A stretch of 8,345 nucleotides of DNA, taken from NCBI GenBank assembly GCA_905371865.1, contig CAJPNA010000057.1, positions 1 to 8,345 of the forward strand. Reading direction: 5' to 3'. This stretch comes from an uncultured Carnobacterium sp. GTDB lineage: Bacteria; Bacillota; Bacilli; Lactobacillales; Aerococcaceae. Below are positions 1-6,151 of this stretch, piece after piece (the stretch's first letter is position 1; every line of letters begins with the position of its first letter). The position numbers and the translations under genes were made by a program. Under the pieces are notes generated by a model, which ran no database searches, was not told the DNA's origin, and saw only the letters and a list, made by a program, of their open reading frames with translations.

Positions 1-69
1 CAATTAGTTGCTTAATTCCTTCCTAAAATTCTTCATCAACACTATTTGACAAAGAGTCATAAATTTAAT

Positions 70-285
70 TTATACATGTTCTGGTTTGCTATCTTCGCGG
101 ATAGTTAATTTTCCAACTGCGATTTCTTCTAATGCACGACCAACATTTTTATGTGATTCATAGTATTCTAACAATGCTGGTTCATTGTGGTGTAATTCAT
201 GTGCACGTTTGCTTGAAAGAATTACTAAAGAATATTTTGAATCAATTTTTTTTAATAATTTATCGATTGATGGGTATAACATCAT
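70..285 (-). CDS. rpoZ: DNA-directed RNA polymerase subunit omega
   Basis: Omega is the small subunit that helps fold and hold the beta-prime subunit in RNA polymerase. The 71-residue product opens with MMLYPSIDKLL, continues with KYSLVILSSKRA and ends with GRALEEIAVGKLTI, which are the conserved omega helices; the length is normal for Firmicutes. The gene begins only 17 bases after the gmk stop, with a GAGGG ribosome binding site about 9 bases before the first of two tandem ATG codons, so it is almost certainly co-transcribed with gmk. In many Firmicutes the next gene is priA. The 69 bases left in the window show an AGGAAGG motif (rc of 18-24) but no start that I can assign with confidence, so priA probably begins at or just beyond the edge. 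Confidence 0.95.
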   Translation of the reverse strand: MMLYPSIDKLLKKIDSKYSLVILSSKRAHELHHNEPALLEYYESHKNVGRALEEIAVGKLTIREDSKPEHV

Positions 286-302
286 AACAACTTTCCCTCT
301 TT

Positions 303-938
303 CTACTCTTCCTCTAAAATTTCTTCTAACTCGTCTTCAAACTCTTCAATATTCTCTATATTTCGTTGAATTCGTAAATGTTCAGTTTGAATAATAGCTT
401 CAACTTGTTGTACCGCATTTTCCACTTTGTCATTTACAACAGAGTAATCATAATACTTCATAAGACCAAGTTCCTCTCTTGCAACCTTCATACGGTTTCT
501 AATCACTTCGTCTGAATCTGTTCCACGGTTTACGATGCGAGATTCTAGCTCATATAAATCAGGTGGTGTTAAGAAGATAAACACCCCATCTGGCATTGCT
601 TCGCGAACTTGAAGTGCACCCTGAACTTCAATTTCTAAGAATACATCTTTTCCTTTATCTAATGTTTCTTGCACATATTCTAAAGGTGTTCCATAGTAGT
701 TCCCTACATATTCAGCATATTCTAATAATTTTTTATTTGCAATCATAGCTTCAAATTCTTCTCTAGATTTGAAGAAATAATCTTTCCCATCCACTTCACC
801 TGGTCTTGGCTTACGAGTCGTTGCAGATACTGAGTACACAAATTTTTGATTGCCTTTTGCAAAAATAGCCGCGCGTACTGTTCCTTTTCCGACACCTGAA
901 GGCCCAGATAAAACGATTAATAAACCTTTTCTTGCCAT
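303..938 (-). CDS. gmk: Guanylate kinase (GMP kinase)
   Basis: This cytosolic enzyme phosphorylates GMP to GDP with ATP, an essential step of guanine nucleotide synthesis and salvage that also connects to (p)ppGpp physiology in Firmicutes. The 211-residue protein has the P-loop GPSGVGKGT at residues 12-20, the GMP-binding stretch SATTRKPRPGEVDGKDYFF at about 38-56, a second base-contacting segment LLEYAEYVGNYYGTP at 71-85 and the LEIEVQGA lid/core strand near 101-108. Length is typical, apart from a very acidic C-terminal tail (FEDELEEILEEE) with no known role. The ATG at 938 is preceded by a modest TTGGAG site 13 bases upstream and by an extended -10 promoter. rpoZ follows after 17 bases in the conserved gmk-rpoZ order. 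Confidence 0.97.
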   Translation of the reverse strand: MARKGLLIVLSGPSGVGKGTVRAAIFAKGNQKFVYSVSATTRKPRPGEVDGKDYFFKSREEFEAMIANKKLLEYAEYVGNYYGTPLEYVQETLDKGKDVFLEIEVQGALQVREAMPDGVFIFLTPPDLYELESRIVNRGTDSDEVIRNRMKVAREELGLMKYYDYSVVNDKVENAVQQVEAIIQTEHLRIQRNIENIEEFEDELEEILEEE

Positions 939-977
939 AATCGTTTGAAAACTCCAATCTCTTTACATCTTTCTACT

Positions 978-1007
978 ATAGTATCACAAACACCGTTGCT
1001 GCACCAA
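978..1007 (-). promoter_or_regulatory. Predicted promoter of gmk-rpoZ (extended -10)
   Basis: On the minus strand TTGGTG (1007-1002) is followed after 18 bases by TACTAT (983-978), with a TG one base upstream of the -10 box (986-985), which gives an extended -10. The start of transcription would fall near 971, about 30 bases before the gmk ATG. It lies between the terminator of the upstream MATE gene and gmk, where a promoter is needed. Inferred from sequence only. Confidence 0.5.
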
Positions 1008-1100
1008 TCAAAAATAATAGAAAATCAATAAAAAATCAATCTCCATAAGTTTTCTTTCAATTTTCTAACATTTCAGTAAACTCCTCCTCTTTCTTTACCA

Positions 1101-1134
1101 CTAAAACAAAAAAGGCTAGAAAATTCCAGCCTTT
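1101..1134 (-). terminator. Intrinsic terminator of the MATE gene
   Basis: On the minus strand AAAGGCT pairs with AGCCTTT (1134-1128 with 1117-1111). A G-U pair and GAA/TTC extend the stem inward to a very short loop, and a T-rich run TTTTTTGTTTT follows (about 1113-1103). It begins three bases after the MATE stop codon and insulates gmk from the upstream gene. Confidence 0.85.
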
Positions 1135-1137
1135 CCT

Positions 1138-2505
1138 TTATGCAATTCGAATATTTTTCCATCGTCCGCTTCTAAAACGAAGGAGAATGATCATATCCCG
1201 AATAAATTGATCGATAAAGACCGCATACCATGCACCAGAAAGTCCCCATTCGAAGAAATTTACAAATACATATCCTAAACTTAATCGAATCACACATGAT
1301 CCGATGAAAATCGCAATCAGTGGCCACACAGTATCGCCTGCCCCACGCAGGGCTCCAGAAGTAATTAGTTGGTGACTTTGGAATGGTTGAACAAATGCAA
1401 CAATGGATAAAGCAATCACAGTATTTTGAATAATTTCTACATTATCAGTATACATCCCTGCTAAAAGTGTTGCTCCAAGGTAAATTGAAGCAGACATCAT
1501 AATCGCTAAAGTCAAACCAATTCGCTGACACATTTTTGTGTAGCGCTCTGCCAATTTTTCGTTTTTAGCACCAAGCGATTGTCCCATTAATGACGAAGCT
1601 GTAATACCGAAAGCTTGGGCTGGGGAATATGAGAGAGATAGTACATTTAGGGCAATTTGGTGAGCCGCATACACATTGTTTCCTAAACCAGAAACAATTT
1701 TCAAGAACATGATAACCCCAAAACGAAGAGCCATTTGTTCTAATGCTGTTGGAATACCGATACGCACTAAATCACGCATCACATCAAAACTAAACTCAAA
1801 TTTTTCCTTAAAGTCTAGTTTTAACACACTCTTTCCAGATAAGATGTAACGAACATTCAATACCATCGCAATCAGATTCGATAAGGCAGTCGAAACCGCA
1901 GCCCCAGTAACACCTAAGACCGGGAATCCAAACATTCCATAAATCAAAATGGCATTCCCTAACACATTGCAACTATTCGCAATAATATTATTCTTCATTG
2001 GAATTTTTGTTTCACCGATTCCTCGTAGTGCCGCGGTTACAGTGAACGATAGTGATTGAAAAATAAAACCAATCGTCACAATCCTGAAGTAATTTAACCC
2101 AACATTAATAACCGTCTCATCTGCACCCATCAGCGATAAAATCTCTGGCGCGAAAATCAACATTAAAATCGCTGCGGGCATCACACAAAATACCATTGCA
2201 AGTATCATTACATGCTTCAAGATACTTCCCATTCGGTTATATTTCTTCGCCCCAAAATACCTAGCAATAATCGCAGTTCCTCCAACATTCAACGCTTGAA
2301 TCAAACTTAAGCCCAGAAACATCGGTTGGTTTGTCATCCCAACTGCAGAAACAGCCGCAGCAGTATCTCCAGGCACCTTCCCAACCATCATCATATCAAC
2401 CATTCCAAAGAGCGCTCCAAGAAGCACTTCTACAAACACTGGCCATACAATAACAAATATATTTTTTCTTAGTTCTTTATTCGTTAGTTGTTGCTCTACT
2501 TCCAC
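1138..2505 (-). CDS. MATE-family multidrug/cation antiporter
   Basis: A 455-residue, very hydrophobic protein with about twelve membrane helices, as expected for a Na+- or H+-coupled efflux pump of the multidrug and toxic compound extrusion family in the cytoplasmic membrane. The two homologous six-helix halves are visible as an internal repeat: ALRGIGETKIP at 159-169 matches ALRGAGDTVWP at 385-395, and ARYFGAKKY in the first half (81-89) matches QSLGAKN in the second (309-315). The N-terminal WPVFVEVLLGALFGMVDMMMVG segment is typical of the family. Translation starts at a GTG (2505-2503) with GAGGA 8 bases upstream. The gene stands alone between two terminators. Substrate cannot be read from sequence, so a drug-resistance role is only one possibility. 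Confidence 0.93.
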   Translation of the reverse strand: MEVEQQLTNKELRKNIFVIVWPVFVEVLLGALFGMVDMMMVGKVPGDTAAAVSAVGMTNQPMFLGLSLIQALNVGGTAIIARYFGAKKYNRMGSILKHVMILAMVFCVMPAAILMLIFAPEILSLMGADETVINVGLNYFRIVTIGFIFQSLSFTVTAALRGIGETKIPMKNNIIANSCNVLGNAILIYGMFGFPVLGVTGAAVSTALSNLIAMVLNVRYILSGKSVLKLDFKEKFEFSFDVMRDLVRIGIPTALEQMALRFGVIMFLKIVSGLGNNVYAAHQIALNVLSLSYSPAQAFGITASSLMGQSLGAKNEKLAERYTKMCQRIGLTLAIMMSASIYLGATLLAGMYTDNVEIIQNTVIALSIVAFVQPFQSHQLITSGALRGAGDTVWPLIAIFIGSCVIRLSLGYVFVNFFEWGLSGAWYAVFIDQFIRDMIILLRFRSGRWKNIRIA

Positions 2506-2538
2506 GCAACCAATCCTCTCACCTTAAAATGTAGTACT

Positions 2539-2567
2539 ATTTTACACCTGTTTTCTTTTCAAAACAA
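2539..2567 (-). promoter_or_regulatory. Possible promoter of the MATE gene
   Basis: On the minus strand TTGTTT (2567-2562) lies 17 bases before TAAAAT (2544-2539), in the short gap between the preceding terminator and the GTG start. The -35 box would sit inside the T-tract of that terminator. The match is fair rather than strong. Confidence 0.35.
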
Positions 2568-2592
2568 ATAAGCGACAAAAATTTGTCGCTTA
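2561..2592 (-). terminator. Intrinsic terminator of the oxidoreductase-HD operon
   Basis: An 11-bp perfect stem (TAAGCGACAAA with TTTGTCGCTTA, arms 2592-2582 and 2579-2569) with a two-base apex is followed on the minus strand by TTTGTTTT. It starts four bases after the stop of the HD gene. The plus-strand side has no T-tract, so it should act only on minus-strand transcripts. Confidence 0.88.
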
Positions 2593-2596
2593 CATT

Positions 2597-3244
2597 TCAT
2601 CTCAAACCTTCCCACTCTTCGTAGAATTGCTCTAGATACATTTCTAAAAAAGCATGACGTCCTTTAGCTAATTCCCTACCGTAGTCAGTATTCATTAATT
2701 CTTTCAGTTTTAATAGTTTCTCATAGAAATGCATAATCGCAGTGGACTCACCATTGCGATATTCTTCAGGTGTCAACTCCTCACGAGGTTTCAACTCTGG
2801 ACGATGAATCGGTCTTCCTGTACTTCCGGAGTAACACATTACCCTGGCAATTCCGATGGCACCAATTGCATCTAATCGGTCGGCATCTTGTACTACTTTT
2901 CCTTCGAGCGAAAGTTCTTGTTGCTCCTTATGATTCTTAAACGACATTCTTGTAATGATAGATTCAATAGCATCTATCTGTTCAGAGGTTAGCTCAATAG
3001 AAGTTAGAAATTCTTTTAATTCCTTCAATGCAACTGCTGGGTCTTTTACAATCTTATCATCGATAACATCATGAAGGAGCGCTGCTGCTTCGCAAATAAA
3101 TAAGTCTGCCCCTTCTGCTCGTGCAATCGTCTTTGTCGTATTGACCACTCGTTCAATATGCGACCAATCATGCCCTGAAACATCTGAGCTGAGCACTCTT
3201 TTAGCATATTGTTCCATCGCTTTTAATTGTTCTTGTTGCTTCAT
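2597..3244 (-). CDS. HD-domain metal-dependent phosphohydrolase, YpgQ/YedJ-like
   Basis: A 215-residue cytosolic protein carrying the HD-superfamily metal site: GHDWSH (H29), LLHDVIDD (H58-D59) and the later VVQDADRLDAIGAIGIAR segment (D120/D122). This is the H...HD...D pattern of phosphohydrolases. Arrangement and length match the B. subtilis YpgQ and E. coli YedJ group; YpgQ is reported to hydrolyse nucleoside triphosphates to monophosphate and pyrophosphate, so a nucleotide substrate is plausible but not shown here. The ATG overlaps the stop of the oxidoreductase gene as ATGA. Its ribosome binding site (AGAGGAAGT) lies inside the last Glu codons of that gene, which points to translational coupling. 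It is the last gene of a two-gene operon. Confidence 0.88.
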   Translation of the reverse strand: MKQQEQLKAMEQYAKRVLSSDVSGHDWSHIERVVNTTKTIARAEGADLFICEAAALLHDVIDDKIVKDPAVALKELKEFLTSIELTSEQIDAIESIITRMSFKNHKEQQELSLEGKVVQDADRLDAIGAIGIARVMCYSGSTGRPIHRPELKPREELTPEEYRNGESTAIMHFYEKLLKLKELMNTDYGRELAKGRHAFLEMYLEQFYEEWEGLR

Positions 3245-4224
3245 ACTTCCTCTTCCTCAGGATACTTAATTCCCCATTCACGGCGTAAGTCTGTCATGAT
3301 TTTCATCACATCAACCGTATATTCTAGATGCATGTGGTCTTCTCCTGTATCTATTGTTGCCTCCATATCGAGTACTTCATAGGCTAAGGCATCTAGTCCT
3401 AGTTCATCTTCAAAAGTTTCAACGTGTCCATCTTCTGTATAAGTAATGATTGCTTTATGAGCTCTTGGATAATCAACAATCTCGATATATCCTTTGTCAT
3501 ATGCAATCACTCCGCGTTTTGGTTGTTTAGCATGGAGCGTCATTGTAACGGTTGCCATTTCTCCAGCGCCATTTGTCAACACGATACCGGCTTGTTCATC
3601 CACACCAGTAGGCGCTAATTTCACTTGAGAAACCATTGAACTTGGGGCCTCACTCATGAAATAACGAATACAAGACAGGGCGTATACACCAATATCCAGT
3701 AATGCTCCTCCAGCAAGATTGCGATTAAAGAATCGATTCGTCATATCATAATCTTTATAGCTTCCGAAGTTCATTTGAATCATACGAAGGTCCCCAAGAT
3801 TTTCAGCAGCTTTACTTAATTGTTTGTAGACTGGCATATGGTAAAGCGTCATCGCTTCAGCCAAAACAACATTATTTTCTTTAGCGAGTTGCAATCCTTC
3901 TTCTAATTCTTCACTGTTTAACGTAATAGCCTTTTCACACAATACATGTTTCCCTGCTGCTAAGGCTTTTCTTAAATAGTGAATATGCGTGTTATGCGGA
4001 GTAGAAATATAAATAATATCCACTGCTGGATCCGTAAAGACCTCATCAATCTCGTTATATACTTTTTCAATGCCGTATTTTTCTGCAAATTTCACAGCAT
4101 TTGTATAGGTGCGGTTAGCAACTCCATAGAGTTTTCCGTTCAGTGATTCTAGTGCTACCGCTAGTTCATTAGCAATAACACCTGTCCCGATAGTGACCCA
4201 ATTCTTTGTTACTTTTTGTTGCAT
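3241..4224 (-). CDS. Gfo/Idh/MocA-family NAD(P)-dependent oxidoreductase
   Basis: Residues about 8-120 form a Rossmann fold with the dinucleotide motif GTGVIA (13-18), strand ISTPHNTH (73-80) and HVLCEKAIT (93-101). The Glu-Lys pair matches the catalytic EKP of the family, with Ala in place of Pro. The C-terminal alpha/beta domain holds GGALLDIGVYA (173-183), where D178 and Y182 sit in the substrate site; Tyr rather than His recalls dihydrodiol dehydrogenase and glucose-fructose oxidoreductase. The substrate, probably a sugar, polyol or diol, is unknown. I place the start at the ATG at 4224 (327 residues), because GGAGGTG lies 6 bases upstream. A longer frame from TTG at 4239 would start inside that ribosome binding site. 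The gene is first in an operon with the HD hydrolase. Confidence 0.92.
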   Translation of the reverse strand: MQQKVTKNWVTIGTGVIANELAVALESLNGKLYGVANRTYTNAVKFAEKYGIEKVYNEIDEVFTDPAVDIIYISTPHNTHIHYLRKALAAGKHVLCEKAITLNSEELEEGLQLAKENNVVLAEAMTLYHMPVYKQLSKAAENLGDLRMIQMNFGSYKDYDMTNRFFNRNLAGGALLDIGVYALSCIRYFMSEAPSSMVSQVKLAPTGVDEQAGIVLTNGAGEMATVTMTLHAKQPKRGVIAYDKGYIEIVDYPRAHKAIITYTEDGHVETFEDELGLDALAYEVLDMEATIDTGEDHMHLEYTVDVMKIMTDLRREWGIKYPEEEEV

Positions 4225-4230
4225 ACAATG

Positions 4231-4237
4231 CACCTCC
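4231..4237 (-). promoter_or_regulatory. Ribosome binding site fixing the oxidoreductase start
   Basis: GGAGGTG on the minus strand lies 6 bases before ATG 4224. The upstream in-frame TTG (4239-4237) overlaps this site and has no separate ribosome binding site, so the ATG is the likely start. Confidence 0.85.
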
Positions 4238-4253
4238 AAAATTCATTACTTTA

Positions 4254-4282
4254 ATGATAACTGCCACGGTGTGAAAACTCAA
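4254..4282 (-). promoter_or_regulatory. Predicted sigma-A type promoter of the oxidoreductase-HD operon
   Basis: TTGAGT (4282-4277) and TATCAT (4259-4254) are separated by exactly 17 bases on the minus strand, just downstream of the hydrolase terminator and about 30 bases before the ATG. It shares the -35 box TTGAGT with the typA promoter. Confidence 0.65.
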
Positions 4283-4291
4283 CTCTAGCGT

Positions 4292-4317
4292 AAAAAAGCC
4301 AGACCGAAGCCTAGCTT
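4292..4317 (-). terminator. Intrinsic terminator of the hydrolase gene, with UUCG tetraloop
   Basis: On the minus strand AAGCTAGGC, loop TTCG, GTCTGGCTT forms a 9-bp stem (two G-U pairs) closed by the very stable C(UUCG)G tetraloop, followed by more T's (4295-4292). The stem begins inside the TAA stop codon of the hydrolase gene (4318-4316). Confidence 0.88.
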
Positions 4318-5047
4318 AATGGGTTACGATAAATTGCTTAATTAGTTGGATTAGTTGTTTTTGTTGTTCCTCTGCAGTCATTGTAGCAGTACCATCGCCG
4401 TTTTGCTGACCATAAAGTCCAAAGCCACTATGATTTCCACCTTCAATCGTTGTATAGGTTGTAGACTCCGGCAACCTTGACTTAGCCTCCTCATATTTAT
4501 CCTGATTCAAAATTTTATCATTCGAAGCTGTAATTGACAATACAGGAATTTGTGTTCCACTAATATCCGTACTCTTATCTGTATAACTTGCAAGCAAGAT
4601 TAATCCAGCAACTTTATTTATTTCTTCTAGATGTTTCGCTTCAACTGTCGACACAACTCCCCCCAGAGAATGTCCCCCAATAAACACTTTATCCAAGTGC
4701 TCTTCTTTCACGATAGTGGCCATCGTCCTATTATCCAATACCGGTAAATTTAACTGAGAGGAAATAATGTACACTTCGATTCCTTCTTTAGCTAAGCCGT
4801 CTGCTAATTTCGCATAGGCTTGTGGTTCAACTAAAGCACCCGTATAAAATAGAAGCGTCCCTTTCTTTTCTCCAGTCACTTCAAAATGAGTCCAATTGTT
4901 TTTTTGTTCAAAAGCAGCAACATTCCACGTTTCTTGCGCCTCAGGTGTTGCTCGATAGGTAAACATTTGAATCAAACCTAACGCCAACAAAATCAATGCA
5001 AATAGTACTCCAAAAACTCCGTACATGATTTTTCTTTGTTTTGTCAT
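4316..5047 (-). CDS. Membrane-anchored alpha/beta hydrolase
   Basis: A 243-residue serine hydrolase. Residues 3-6 are basic (KQRK) and about 8-29 form one hydrophobic segment without an obvious cleavage site, so the enzyme is probably anchored with its catalytic domain outside the cytoplasm. The alpha/beta fold follows: the nucleophile elbow GGHSLGG places Ser127, SITASNDKI offers Asp177 and EGGNHSGFG offers His206, giving a complete Ser-Asp-His triad. It resembles the alpha/beta hydrolase 5 (dienelactone-hydrolase-like) proteins common in Firmicutes. The substrate, an ester or lipid, is unknown. The ribosome binding site is weak (AGAAGAG 7 bases before the ATG). A nearer upstream ATG at 5054 is out of frame. 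It is divergent from the dioxygenase gene and has its own promoter and terminator. Confidence 0.85.
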   Translation of the reverse strand: MTKQRKIMYGVFGVLFALILLALGLIQMFTYRATPEAQETWNVAAFEQKNNWTHFEVTGEKKGTLLFYTGALVEPQAYAKLADGLAKEGIEVYIISSQLNLPVLDNRTMATIVKEEHLDKVFIGGHSLGGVVSTVEAKHLEEINKVAGLILLASYTDKSTDISGTQIPVLSITASNDKILNQDKYEEAKSRLPESTTYTTIEGGNHSGFGLYGQQNGDGTATMTAEEQQKQLIQLIKQFIVTH

Positions 5048-5077
5048 TTGTCATCTCTTCTCTCTATAAACCTTACT

Positions 5078-5105
5078 ACTATAAGGATACTACAACTGTA
5101 TGCAA
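5078..5105 (-). promoter_or_regulatory. Predicted promoter of the hydrolase gene
   Basis: TTGCAT (5105-5100) and TATAGT (5083-5078) lie 16 bases apart on the minus strand, about 30 bases before the ATG. The 26-bp palindrome lies 23 bases upstream of the -35 box. Confidence 0.5.
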
Positions 5106-5128
5106 AAACACAATACGCCTAACAATAC

Positions 5129-5154
5129 AAGTGATACCGTATACGGTATCACTT
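5129..5154. promoter_or_regulatory. Perfect 26-bp palindrome, likely operator
   Basis: The half-site AAGTGATACCGTA is followed immediately by its exact reverse complement, so all 26 positions are symmetric with no spacer. It sits between the divergent hydrolase and dioxygenase promoters. Its centre is about 70 bases upstream of the predicted hydrolase transcription start and about 80 upstream of the dioxygenase start. Neither side has a T-tract, so it is not a terminator. A dimeric regulator binding site is the natural reading. The protein that binds it cannot be named from this window. Confidence 0.65.
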
Positions 5155-5189
5155 AACTTTTAAAATTCAAAACTTCATGAGCAAGTTAT

Positions 5190-5217
5190 TTATCATTTTA
5201 GCGTTAAAGTGTATACT
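5190..5217 (+). promoter_or_regulatory. Predicted promoter of the dioxygenase gene
   Basis: TATACT (5212-5217) is a good -10 box. TTATCA (5190-5195) at 16 bases is a partial -35 box. Transcription would begin near 5224, about 20-25 bases before the ATG. The weak -35 box would fit dependence on an activator or de-repression through the nearby palindrome, but that is inference. Confidence 0.5.
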
Positions 5218-5249
5218 AAACTCATACAAAAAAGAAAGAGGGAATGAAA

Positions 5250-6103
5250 ATGTACCCATTATATAATAGCCAAATTAAATTAAATGAAGTGGCACTAAAT
5301 GTTAATCATCTATTGCAGGAAACTGAATTTTACACAAAAAACTCGGTCTACAAATCTTAAGTCAGTCTGACAACGAAGTATTGTTAGGCGTTGGAACAAC
5401 TCCTCTCGTTCGTTTGATTCAGACCAATATCAATAAGGGCGTTAAGGAAAGTTATGGTCTATACCACTTAGCTATTCATCTTCCAACTCGTGAAGCACTT
5501 GGTGACTTCTTAAGACACGCCGTTCATACGTCTCTGCCACTTGTTGGGGCGTCAGACCATGGTTATGGTGAAGCAATTTATCTTGAAGATTTCAAGGGAA
5601 ATGGAATTGAAGTATACCACGATAAACCAGTAAGCGTCTGGGATATTCGTGAAGATGGAAGGATTATTGGTGTCACTGAGGAAATGGCTGGCCAAGAAAT
5701 CTACGAATTAGGTCATGATACTATTCCTTACCAAATGCCAGAAGGAACACGCATGGGTCACGTTCACCTATCAGCTCGCAATTCAAAAGAGACGATGGAA
5801 TACTTAACTACGCTTCTTCCAGTCGAAGATAAATTCTCAGTCCCTTCAGGAAGTTGGATTGCTTCTGGTGATTATCACCATCATCTTGCGATCAACCAAT
5901 GGGGAGGCCCTCATCTTGATGTTCGCGTAAAAAATATTCCAGGGCTTGCTTATTATACAGTTGAAACAAATGATGCTTCAGTCTTTAAAGATATTCTTCA
6001 AAAAGCAACGATTCTTGCTACTACTGTTGAAAAACGTAGCGAAAAAGAAGTCGATATTACCGACAACAATGGTATTACAGTTCGAGTTACATTAAATCAA
6101 TAA
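5250..6103 (+). CDS. CatE-like VOC-family extradiol dioxygenase, frame broken at codon 31
   Basis: The gene starts at ATG 5250 (or 5244) behind AAAGAGGG and reads MYPLYNSQIKLNEVALNVNHLLQ...EFYTK, a typical first strand and helix of a vicinal oxygen chelate domain. That frame stops at 5358. The rest of the protein (LGLQILSQSDNEVLLGVG onward) continues in the -1 frame from CTC 5342 to the stop at 6103. Joined, the product has 284 residues, close to B. subtilis CatE. Visible family marks are GLYHLAI (H73), SDHGYGEAIYL (about 102-112), NGIEVY (E121), GHVHLSA (H171) and HHHLAINQW (H210-212). The last repeat has NGITVRV where a ligand Glu could be expected. The downstream frame alone has no good start, only a TTG at 5381 without a ribosome binding site. 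It is either a recent pseudogene, a sequencing error or a recoded gene. Likely activity is oxygen-dependent ring cleavage of a catechol; substrate unproven. Confidence 0.82.
5336..5342 (+). other. Slippery heptamer A AAA AAC at the frame break
   Basis: In the frame of the ATG the codons are ACA AAA AAC, so the last seven bases form the classical X XXY YYZ heptamer A AAA AAC. A -1 slip here makes CTC (5342-5344) the next codon and joins the two halves exactly. Loss of one A from an original run of seven would produce the same sequence. An AGGA lies 15 bases upstream, and only a weak hairpin (GTCA/TGAC, 5361-5371) lies downstream. Confidence 0.5.
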
Positions 6104-6111
6104 AAACAAGT

Positions 6112-6141
6112 AAAAGGTGGATGCAATGCATCCACCTTTTT
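6112..6141. terminator. Bidirectional terminator between the dioxygenase gene and typA
   Basis: AAAAGGTGGATGCA (6112-6125) and its exact reverse complement (6127-6140) flank a single A, giving a 14-bp stem. The A4 and T5 ends provide a T-tract in both directions. The two converging genes stop 8 bases before it (dioxygenase) and 10 bases before it on the other strand (typA). Confidence 0.92.
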
Positions 6142-6151
6142 ACAATTCAGA

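Noticed and set aside
6..62. 18-codon minus-strand frame after rpoZ (ATG at 62)
   Set aside because: Too short and without a ribosome binding site. More likely it is spacer before priA, whose AGGAAGG motif lies at 24-18.
185..394. Plus-strand open frame across the rpoZ/gmk junction
   Set aside because: It overlaps two certain genes on the other strand, has no ribosome binding site and gives a low-complexity translation.
3424..3618. Plus-strand open frame opposite the oxidoreductase gene
   Set aside because: Antisense shadow rich in Cys, Ser, Ile and His, with no family resemblance.
4225..4239. Longer oxidoreductase start at TTG 4239
   Set aside because: The TTG lies inside the GGAGGTG ribosome binding site that serves ATG 4224, and the five added residues are not part of the fold.
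5129..5154. Palindrome as a transcription terminator
   Set aside because: Neither strand has a T-tract directly after it, and it lies upstream of both divergent promoters, where no transcript needs to end.
5381..6103. Separate dioxygenase gene starting at TTG 5381
   Set aside because: There is no ribosome binding site, and the start would cut off the first strand and helix of the first domain, which are encoded intact just upstream in the other frame.
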